From positions 254,804 to 318,803 of the forward strand of contig NZ_JBJQIK030000006.1 of assembly GCF_045984285.3 (NCBI RefSeq): a stretch of 64,000 nt of DNA, given 5' to 3'. The position numbers were made by a program, and so were the translations under genes. This document shows, piece by piece, positions 1 to 6,207 of the stretch (the first letter of the stretch is position 1; every line of letters starts with the position of its first letter). Origin of the DNA: Rugamonas sp045984285. Its GTDB lineage: Bacteria; Pseudomonadota; Gammaproteobacteria; Burkholderiales; Burkholderiaceae_D. Below the pieces are notes generated by a model that was not told where the DNA came from, searched no databases, and worked only from the letters and a program-made list of their open reading frames with translations.

Positions 1-1
1 G

Positions 2-757
2 GGCCTGAAAGCGGTGGGCGAATCCGTGGCGCAGCCGCTGCGCTACTACGACAACAACGTGAGCGGCAGTGTGGCCCTGTGCGAATCGATGGCGAAGCAC
101 GGCGTGAAAACGCTGGTGTTCAGCTCCTCGGCCACCGTGTATGGCGATCCGGCCACCGTGCCGATCACGGAAGACTTTCCGCTGTCGGCCACCAATCCCT
201 ACGGCCGCAGCAAGCTGATGATCGAAGAGATCCTGCGCGACCTGCACACATCCGATGGCGAGTGGCGCATTGCGCTGCTGCGCTACTTCAACCCGGTCGG
301 CGCGCATGAGAGCGGCCTGATCGGCGAAGCCCCGAACGGCATTCCGAACAACCTGCTGCCCTATGTGGCTCAGGTGGCGGAAGGGCGGCGCGATGCGCTG
401 TCCGTGTTCGGCGGCGACTACCCCACGCCCGATGGCACCGGCGTGCGCGACTATATCCACGTGGTTGACCTGGCAGTCGGCCACCTCAAGGCGCTGGACA
501 AGCTGGCCGGCGGGCCGGGCATCCACACCTGGAACCTGGGTACGGGCCATGGCTACAGCGTGCTCGACATGGTGCGCGCTTTCGAAGCGGCCAGCGGCAA
601 ACCCGTGCCTTACAAGATTGTGGACCGGCGGCCGGGCGATATCGCCTCCTGCTATGCGGACACGGCGCGCGCCGAGCGCGAGCTGGGCTGGAAGGCCCGC
701 TACGACATCGCCCGCATGTGCACCGACGCCTGGCGCTGGCAGTCCTCACCCAAATAA
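2..757 (+). CDS. galE: UDP-glucose 4-epimerase (5'-truncated by window edge)
   Basis: Cytoplasmic NAD-dependent epimerase interconverting UDP-glucose and UDP-galactose, feeding exopolysaccharide and LPS synthesis. The window opens inside the gene: the frame is open from base 2, and roughly the first 85 residues with the NAD-binding glycine motif lie outside. Visible are the FSSSATVYG strand, the NPYGRSK segment carrying the Tyr-x3-Lys catalytic pair of extended short-chain dehydrogenases, RYFNPVGAHESG, GTGVRDYIHVVDLA and WNLGTGHGYSV, all typical of GalE. A GTG at 14 is in frame but internal to the conserved fold. It is followed 27 bp later by two more nucleotide-sugar genes on the same strand, so an operon is likely. 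Confidence 0.93.
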   Translation, partial: GLKAVGESVAQPLRYYDNNVSGSVALCESMAKHGVKTLVFSSSATVYGDPATVPITEDFPLSATNPYGRSKLMIEEILRDLHTSDGEWRIALLRYFNPVGAHESGLIGEAPNGIPNNLLPYVAQVAEGRRDALSVFGGDYPTPDGTGVRDYIHVVDLAVGHLKALDKLAGGPGIHTWNLGTGHGYSVLDMVRAFEAASGKPVPYKIVDRRPGDIASCYADTARAERELGWKARYDIARMCTDAWRWQSSPK

Positions 758-784
758 CGCAATACTTATTTAAGGGGTTTACCG

Positions 785-1963
785 ATGAAAGCAATGATTC
801 TTGCGGCCGGCAAAGGCACGCGTGTGCGCCCTTTGACCTATGAACTGCCGAAGCCGATGATTCCCATCCTCGGCAAGCCGGTGATGGCCTACCTGGTCGA
901 ACACCTGGCGCGCTATGGCGTGACCGAAATCATGGTCAACGTCAGCTACCTGCACGAGAAGATTGAAGAGTACTTCGGCGAAGGCCACCAGTTCGGCGTG
1001 CAGATCGGTTACTCCTTCGAAGGCTATACCAATGACGAGGGCGAAGTGGTGCCCGAACCCATCGGTTCGGCCGGCGGCATCAAGAAGATCCAGGAATTCG
1101 GCGGCTTCTTCGACGAGACCACCATCGTGCTGTGCGGCGATGCGCTGATCGACCTCGACCTGAAATCGGCCCTGTTCGAGCACCGCCGCAAGGGGGCGCT
1201 GGCCACCGTCATCACGCGTGAAGTGCCGTGGGATAAGGTCAGCAGCTATGGCGTGGTGGTGAGCGACGAGAACGGCCGCGTTACCGCCTTCCAGGAAAAA
1301 CCGAAGCAGGAAGAGGCGCGTTCGAACTGCGCCAGTACCGGCATCTATATCTTCGAGCCGGAAGTGATCGACCTGATTCCATCGGGCCGTCCCTTCGATA
1401 TCGGCTCAGAGCTGTTCCCCCTGCTGGCCGAGCGCGGCCTGCCTTTCTACAACCAGACCCGCAAATTCGACTGGATCGATATCGGCAGCGTGAAGGACTA
1501 CTGGGAAGTGCTGCAGGCCGTGCTGCTGGGCGACGTGGCGAACATGAAGGTGCCGGGCGTACAGGTAGAGGAGGGCGTGTGGGTCGGCCTGAACACCAGC
1601 ATCGACTGGAGCGAGGGCACGAAGATCGAGGGGCCGGTGTATATCGGTTCCGGTGCGCGCATCGACGCCGGCGCCCATATCGTGGGCCCGACCTGGATCG
1701 GCCACGGCAGCCATATTTGCTCTGGAGCAAAGGTGGTGCGCAGCGTGTTGTTCGAATATACTCGGGTGTTACCGGATGTTACGCTAGAGGAATTAATCGT
1801 CCTGAAAGAGTATAGTGTCGACCGTTCCGGCGAAATGAAGCACGTCTCGCAGTACGAATCGGACGAGTGGGCGAATGCCCGCGACCGCCGCGCGCAGCGG
1901 CGCCGTTTTGAGGGCGGCGAAGGCATGCCCGAAATTCCGCAACTACAACAGAAAAAAGCATGA
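785..1963 (+). CDS. NDP-sugar nucleotidyltransferase with hexapeptide-repeat domain
   Basis: Transfers a nucleotidyl group to a sugar-1-phosphate; the exact sugar and nucleotide cannot be read from sequence. The N-terminus MKAMILAAGKGTRVRPLT is the pyrophosphorylase signature, followed by KPMIPILGKP and the metal-binding LCGDALIDLD (about residue 118). After residue 255 come left-handed beta-helix hexapeptides (VYIGSGARIDAGAHIVGPTWIG), as in GlmU/GMPP-type enzymes. The last 40 residues are charged and Arg/Gln-rich, which is unusual for the family. The AAGGGG at 772-777 is a good Shine-Dalgarno for the ATG at 785. It overlaps the next gene by 4 bp. Mannose-1-phosphate guanylyltransferase-like or glucose-1-phosphate uridylyl/thymidylyltransferase-like activities are both possible. 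Confidence 0.85.
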   Translation: MKAMILAAGKGTRVRPLTYELPKPMIPILGKPVMAYLVEHLARYGVTEIMVNVSYLHEKIEEYFGEGHQFGVQIGYSFEGYTNDEGEVVPEPIGSAGGIKKIQEFGGFFDETTIVLCGDALIDLDLKSALFEHRRKGALATVITREVPWDKVSSYGVVVSDENGRVTAFQEKPKQEEARSNCASTGIYIFEPEVIDLIPSGRPFDIGSELFPLLAERGLPFYNQTRKFDWIDIGSVKDYWEVLQAVLLGDVANMKVPGVQVEEGVWVGLNTSIDWSEGTKIEGPVYIGSGARIDAGAHIVGPTWIGHGSHICSGAKVVRSVLFEYTRVLPDVTLEELIVLKEYSVDRSGEMKHVSQYESDEWANARDRRAQRRRFEGGEGMPEIPQLQQKKA

Positions 1964-3390
1964 AAATTTATCCCGTAATCCTGTCCGGCGGCGCCGGCAC
2001 CCGGCTGTGGCCCCTGTCGCGCGCAGCCTTGCCGAAGCAGTTGCTGCCGCTGGTTTCCGACAAGACCATGCTGCAAGATACGGCGCTGCGCCTGAACGGC
2101 CGCGCCTCAGCCGGCCAGGCCGAGCTCATGCAGCCGCTCGTGGTGTGCGGCAATGAACACCGCTTCCTGGTGGCCGAGCAGATGCGCGAAATCGGCGTCA
2201 AGCCGCTGGCCATCCTGCTGGAGCCGGTGGGCCGCAACACGGCGCCGGCCGTGGCCGCCGCGGCCCATTTCCTGCAGAAGAAGGACCCGCAGGCCGTGAT
2301 GCTGGTGCTGCCGGCCGATCACGTGATCACCGACACCGAAGCCTTCTACCAGGCCATCCTGCGCGCTGCCGCGCAGGTGGAGCAGGGCGCGCTGGCGACC
2401 TTCGGCATCGTGCCGGCCGGTCCTGAGACCGGCTACGGCTACATCAAGAGCGGCGAAGCGCTGGCAGGCGAAGGCGCCTTCAAGGTGGACCGTTTCGTCG
2501 AAAAGCCGGACCGTGAAACGGCGCAGGGCTTTGTCGCGGCAGGCAACTACTTCTGGAACAGCGGCATGTTCCTGTTCCGTGCCGACAGCTACCTGAAGGA
2601 GCTGCAGCAGTTCCAGCCCGCGATGGCGGCCGCCAGCGCGGAAGCAGTGGAGAAGGGCTACGGCGACCTCGATTTCTGCCGCCTGGAGGAAGCGGCCTTC
2701 ACGGCCTGCCCATCCGATTCCATCGACTACGCCGTGATGGAGCATACGCGCCACGCGGTGGTGGTGCCGGCCTCGATCGGCTGGAGCGATGTGGGCTCCT
2801 GGTCGGCGTTGTGGGAAGTGCAGGACGGCGACGGCAACGGCAATGTGAGCCGCGGCGATGTGTACCTCGACAATGTGAAGAACACCCTGGTGCGCGCCGA
2901 AAGCCGCATCGTGGCGGTGGTGGGCGTGGAAGACCTGGTGGTGGTGGAGACGCCGGACGCGGTGCTGGTGGCGCACAAGGACCAGGTGCAGCGCGTGAAG
3001 CAGGTGGTGGACCACCTGAAGGGCCAGGACCGCACCGAGCACCTGCACCACACGCGCGTCTACCGTCCGTGGGGCTGCTACGAGGGTATCGACATCGGTG
3101 AACGCTTCCAGGTCAAGCGCATTACGGTGAATCCGGGCGGCAAGCTGTCGCTGCAGATGCACCATCACCGCGCCGAGCACTGGGTGGTGGTGAGCGGCAC
3201 TGCACGCGTGACCTGCGGCGACAAGGTCAGCCTGCTGACCGAAAACGAATCGACCTTCATCCCGATCGGCATGAACCACCGCCTGGAGAATCCGGGCAAG
3301 GTGCCGCTGCACCTGATCGAAGTGCAGTCCGGCAGCTACCTGGGCGAGGACGACATCGTGCGCTTCGAGGACGTTTACCAGCGCGCCTGA
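1960..3390 (+). CDS. manC: Bifunctional mannose-1-phosphate guanylyltransferase / mannose-6-phosphate isomerase
   Basis: Makes GDP-mannose (guanylyltransferase domain) and interconverts fructose-6-P and mannose-6-P (isomerase domain), as in the ManC/CpsB/AlgA family; the 476 residues match the usual length. The N-terminal SGGAGTRLWPLSR and PKQLLPL form the nucleotidyltransferase signature. LPADHVI and FVEKPDRETA are conserved further in. The C-terminal cupin (from about residue 365) contains PWGCYEGID, KLSLQMHHHRAEHW with the zinc-binding histidines, and FIPIGMNHRLENPG. It starts with an ATGA overlap with the upstream nucleotidyltransferase, so translation is probably coupled, and a strong terminator follows. 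It likely supplies GDP-mannose for exopolysaccharide. Confidence 0.95.
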   Translation: MKIYPVILSGGAGTRLWPLSRAALPKQLLPLVSDKTMLQDTALRLNGRASAGQAELMQPLVVCGNEHRFLVAEQMREIGVKPLAILLEPVGRNTAPAVAAAAHFLQKKDPQAVMLVLPADHVITDTEAFYQAILRAAAQVEQGALATFGIVPAGPETGYGYIKSGEALAGEGAFKVDRFVEKPDRETAQGFVAAGNYFWNSGMFLFRADSYLKELQQFQPAMAAASAEAVEKGYGDLDFCRLEEAAFTACPSDSIDYAVMEHTRHAVVVPASIGWSDVGSWSALWEVQDGDGNGNVSRGDVYLDNVKNTLVRAESRIVAVVGVEDLVVVETPDAVLVAHKDQVQRVKQVVDHLKGQDRTEHLHHTRVYRPWGCYEGIDIGERFQVKRITVNPGGKLSLQMHHHRAEHWVVVSGTARVTCGDKVSLLTENESTFIPIGMNHRLENPGKVPLHLIEVQSGSYLGEDDIVRFEDVYQRA

Positions 3391-3410
3391 GGCGCTCTGC
3401 AGTGACTTGC

Positions 3411-3437
3411 AAAAAGGAGGCTACGGCCTCCTTTTTT
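3411..3437 (+). terminator. Rho-independent terminator after manC
   Basis: The inverted repeat AAAAAGGAGG / CCTCCTTTTT (3411-3420 and 3427-3436) with a closing C-G pair and TACG loop ends in a run of six T. It lies 20 bp after the manC stop and closes the nucleotide-sugar operon. Confidence 0.9.
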
Positions 3438-3720
3438 ACTTTCGGTGGCCGCCCGACAACTTCCCGTCTCTTTGTAGGCTCGCTCCTACAGCAGCCGGAA
3501 CTTTTTTCGGTGTGCGAAATACGTATCACTTTCCCCTTTAACGGCGGGCTTTCTCCTGAGGCCGATTTCGCACAATTTTCCTAAGGCATTGTTTTTATGG
3601 GGAAATTTTTACATATTTCTTTGATAAGGTGGCATTTTAGACATGTAAGATCGCCCCCGCAGTGATCGAAAACTGTGTAGGCCACTCTTGTGTCCTGCGG
3701 ACCTTTTTACGGGGGTAATA
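3438..3720. other. Intergenic leader region before the first PEP-CTERM gene
   Basis: About 280 bp, AT-richer than the flanking genes, without a supported coding sequence. It contains a perfect 10-bp inverted repeat, TGTGCGAAAT (3511-3520) and ATTTCGCACA (3565-3574), separated by 44 nt. A GGGGGTAATA just upstream of the ATG at 3721 provides the ribosome binding site. No promoter with good -35/-10 spacing could be assigned. Confidence 0.5.
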
Positions 3721-4242
3721 ATGAAGAAACTGAAAACCGCTCTAGCTGCAATCGCCATCGCTGGTACCGCCTGGTCGGCCCAGGCAGCCGACATCAGCAC
3801 CACCGGCAGTATCGCCCTGACAAGCGGCACCAACTACTTCGGCCGCGTGCTGGACGGTGCTGCCGGCGACACCTTCACCGACCGCTGGGACTTCGCTTCG
3901 ATTGGCACCTTCGACCTGGCTGCCGGCGTGATTGCTATCACCCCGGGCACCACCGACGGCATCTCGATTGACCATTTCGAACTGTTCAACTCGGCCGGCC
4001 TGTCGCTGGGCGGCACCTCGCTGTCCAGCGGCATGACCGATGTGTGGACCCTGTCCACCACCCACCTGGTGCCGGACAGCTACTACCTGCAGGTGTCGGG
4101 CACCCTGCTGGGCGACGATGCAGCCAGCTATGGCGGCACCCTGACCACTGTCACCGCGGTACCGGAGCCTGAAACCTATGGCATGCTGATCGGCGGCCTG
4201 GGTCTGCTCGGCTTCCTGGCACGCCGCCGCAAGCAGGCGTAA
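3721..4242 (+). CDS. PEP-CTERM sorting domain protein
   Basis: A secreted protein of 173 residues with a cleavable signal peptide (MKKLKTALAAIAIAG..AQA, about residues 1-23) and a C-terminal exosortase signal: VPEPETYGMLIGGLGLLGFLA then RRRKQA, i.e. PEP motif, hydrophobic helix, basic tail. By family knowledge the tail is cut by an exosortase at the inner membrane and the protein goes to the surface or the polysaccharide matrix. The mature part is small, Thr/Ser/Gly-rich and without cysteine, so its function cannot be inferred. The frame is open from 3688, but the ATG at 3721 directly follows a GGGGG ribosome binding site and begins the signal peptide. Closely related tail to the protein at 20942. 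Confidence 0.88.
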   Translation: MKKLKTALAAIAIAGTAWSAQAADISTTGSIALTSGTNYFGRVLDGAAGDTFTDRWDFASIGTFDLAAGVIAITPGTTDGISIDHFELFNSAGLSLGGTSLSSGMTDVWTLSTTHLVPDSYYLQVSGTLLGDDAASYGGTLTTVTAVPEPETYGMLIGGLGLLGFLARRRKQA

Positions 4243-4263
4243 AAGCAACAGGGCAACACGAGG

Positions 4264-4294
4264 AAAGGGAGGCGCAAGCCTCCCTTTCTGTTTT
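4264..4294 (+). terminator. Rho-independent terminator after PEP-CTERM gene
   Basis: Perfect 10-bp stem AAAGGGAGGC / GCCTCCCTTT (4264-4273, 4278-4287) closed by a GCAA tetraloop and followed by CTGTTTT. It lies 21 bp beyond the stop codon. Confidence 0.88.
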
Positions 4295-4338
4295 CCGGGC
4301 GCTATAATCGCCCGACCTTCCCACGGAGACCAGGCATC

Positions 4339-5361
4339 TTGCGAGCCACGATATTGCTGTCACTTCTGCTGCTGACGGGCGCCGCGCAGGCGCAGATGGC
4401 GGTACCCGGCCTCGATGCCGCGCATCTGGCCATCGTGGTCAATGACGAGGAGGCGAACAGCGTGGCGATCGGCGAGTTGTACCGCAAGGCGCGCGATGTG
4501 CCGGCGCGCAATGTGGTGCATGTGCGCATCCCCGGCAAGCCGCACAAGCTGACAGCCGAGCAGTTCGCCAGACTCAAGGAAGAAATCGACAGCAAGCTGC
4601 CGCACGATATTGAAGCGGTGCTGATGGTGTGGACCGCACCGTGGGCCGTGGAGTGCAACAGCATCACCTCGGCCTACACGCTGGGCTTCGACCCCGAGCA
4701 GTGCGTGAAGACCTGCAGTGCCGGGCGCCCGAGCGCCTACTTCAATTCACCGGCGCCCCGTCCTTCCGCCGCTGCCGCCGGCCTGCGCCTGTCCATGCTG
4801 ATGCCCACCGAGTCCGTGGCCGATGCAAAGGCCCTGATCGGGCGCGGCGTGGCCAGCGGCTTCCGCCTCACGCCCGCCACGGCCTATTACCTGATTACCG
4901 GCGACAAGGCGCGCAACAGCCGCGCCCCGTTCTTCCCCCGCTCCACCACGGTGCCGCCGAAAAAGCTGGCGATCCGCACGCTGCAGCAGGAAGTGCTGGA
5001 GGGCGCGCAGGACGTGCTGGTCTACCAGACGGGCCGCGCCAATGTGGACAAGCTGGACACGCTGAAGTTTGTGCCGGGAGCGCTGGCCGACCACCTGACC
5101 TCCTGGGGCGGCAATCTGCTGGGCACGGAACAGATGAGCAGCCTGCGCTGGCTGGAGGCGGGCGCCACCGCCAGCTACGGCACGGTGAGCGAGCCCTGCA
5201 ATCATTGGCAGAAATTCCCCAATCCCAGTGTGCTGCTGCGCCATTATGTGAATGGCGCCACTGCGATCGAAGCCTACTGGAAGAGCGTGGCCTGGCCGGC
5301 CCAGGGCGTGTTTATTGGCGAGCCGCTTGCTGCGCCTTATCGGCGCGCCGGCGGAAAATAA
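4339..5361 (+). CDS. TIGR03790-type exosortase-associated protein
   Basis: 340 residues with a signal peptide (RATILLSLLLLTGAAQAQ). The body (HLAIVVNDEEANSVAIGELY, YRKARDVPARNVVHVRIP, LTAEQFARLKEEIDSKLP, VLMVWTAPWAVECNSITSAYTLGFD) matches my recollection of TIGR03790, an uncharacterised exported family reported only from genomes carrying exosortases. Function is unknown. The start is a TTG at 4339 preceded by GGAGA at 4325; no ATG or GTG further in preserves the signal peptide, so a rare start is the best choice. Its last 50 bp overlap the 3' end of the convergent PEP-CTERM gene. The PEP-CTERM context agrees with the family assignment. Confidence 0.78.
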   Translation: MRATILLSLLLLTGAAQAQMAVPGLDAAHLAIVVNDEEANSVAIGELYRKARDVPARNVVHVRIPGKPHKLTAEQFARLKEEIDSKLPHDIEAVLMVWTAPWAVECNSITSAYTLGFDPEQCVKTCSAGRPSAYFNSPAPRPSAAAAGLRLSMLMPTESVADAKALIGRGVASGFRLTPATAYYLITGDKARNSRAPFFPRSTTVPPKKLAIRTLQQEVLEGAQDVLVYQTGRANVDKLDTLKFVPGALADHLTSWGGNLLGTEQMSSLRWLEAGATASYGTVSEPCNHWQKFPNPSVLLRHYVNGATAIEAYWKSVAWPAQGVFIGEPLAAPYRRAGGK

Positions 5362-6001
5362 GGCTGATCAGGGCCAGGCCGCCCAGCATCGCGGCATAGC
5401 TGGCCGGTTCCGGTACGGCGGCCATGGCTGCAGCGCTTTTCTTGGCATCCGCGCTGGCGGCGGAGCCTGCGGCGGCACCGCCCATGCGTCCGCCCATGCC
5501 GAACTGGCTGTCGATGCCGCTGAATTCAGCCGCGCCTTTCTCGATGAATCCAAACTCGTCCACTGAGTAGGGCACCCACGGCACCTCCGCAACCTTGCGG
5601 CGGGTTTCCGATTCCGTCACATCGATGGTTTCCACCGACTTGCTCAGTTTGAGGGGCTTGGGACCTTCGTGGCCCTCGTTGAACTTGCGCAGTTCCTGCT
5701 CGTTCTCTTCGTGCTCCCAGGGTTCCAGCTTGCGGCCTTCTTCCGTCATGCGGGTGGCGGTGAACTGCTTGCCGTCTTCGAGGCGGCAGGCGCTCTTCAC
5801 ACCGTCGATCTTCACATTGGACTTGGCTTCTTCGCGTTCCTCGCCGTCTTTCGGTTTGGCCTTGATGGAATTCAGGCAGGCCGAGCCGCCCTGTGCCTGG
5901 GCCTGCGGTGCGGGCGCCGGGGCAGGCTGCTGCGCCAGCACGCTGGCGCTTGCCATGGCGAAGGCCATGGGCAGGAGGCGGCGGAGCAGGGCAGAAGTCA
6001 T
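5312..6001 (-). CDS. PEP-CTERM sorting domain protein, charged
   Basis: 229 residues. Signal peptide MTSALLRRLLPMAFAMASASVLAQ, then a Pro/Ala/Gln linker, a strongly charged Glu/Lys-rich body (for example KPKDGEEREEAKSNVKIDG and LEPWEHEENEQELRKFNEG), a Gly/Ala-rich stretch, and the exosortase tail VPEPASYAAMLGGLALISLIF followed by RRRADK. Only two cysteines are visible in the mature part. No catalytic motif was recognised. It is convergent with the TIGR03790-type gene and overlaps it by 50 bp; it is divergent from the nuclease gene across a 206-bp AT-rich region. Presumably exported by Sec and released or anchored by an exosortase encoded elsewhere. Confidence 0.85.
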   Translation of the reverse strand: MTSALLRRLLPMAFAMASASVLAQQPAPAPAPQAQAQGGSACLNSIKAKPKDGEEREEAKSNVKIDGVKSACRLEDGKQFTATRMTEEGRKLEPWEHEENEQELRKFNEGHEGPKPLKLSKSVETIDVTESETRRKVAEVPWVPYSVDEFGFIEKGAAEFSGIDSQFGMGGRMGGAAAGSAASADAKKSAAAMAAVPEPASYAAMLGGLALISLIFRRRADKAQQAARQ

Positions 6002-6105
6002 GGGAAGAAATGGGAACAGATGAGCTCACAATGTAGCACGGACAGGGTCATTTCGCTAGGGAAAGCTATCTTGCAGCCATCGTGGAAGCCGCATTCTGTG
6101 GCGTT

Positions 6106-6123
6106 TTAGTCCGTCCGGACTAA
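6106..6123. promoter_or_regulatory. Palindromic candidate operator
   Basis: Perfect 8-bp inverted repeat TTAGTCCG-TC-CGGACTAA in the divergent region between the charged PEP-CTERM gene and the nuclease gene. It lacks a T-run and sits in a double-promoter position, so a protein binding site is more likely than a terminator. The cognate factor is unknown. Confidence 0.45.
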
Positions 6124-6127
6124 GGCC

Positions 6128-6159
6128 GCGTCATCAAAGCGTCATAACATAAAGATAAT
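6128..6159 (+). promoter_or_regulatory. Pho-box-like direct repeat and -10 before the nuclease gene
   Basis: Two copies of GCGTCAT (6128-6134, 6139-6145) with an exact 11-bp period, separated by CAAA, are followed 8 bp later by GATAAT (6154-6159). PhoB boxes are 11-bp direct repeats of CTGTCAT with an AT-rich spacer, placed about 10 bp before the -10 in lieu of a -35. Each copy matches 5 of 7 positions, including the GTCAT core. Assignment is by resemblance only. Confidence 0.45.
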
Positions 6160-6207
6160 ATTTAATTTGCAATAACGATATTATTTACATAACGCTGAGA
6201 GGTAGCC

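Noticed and set aside
4339..5361. Internal ATG starts for the TIGR03790-type gene
   Set aside because: They would remove the signal peptide; the TTG with GGAGA upstream is better.
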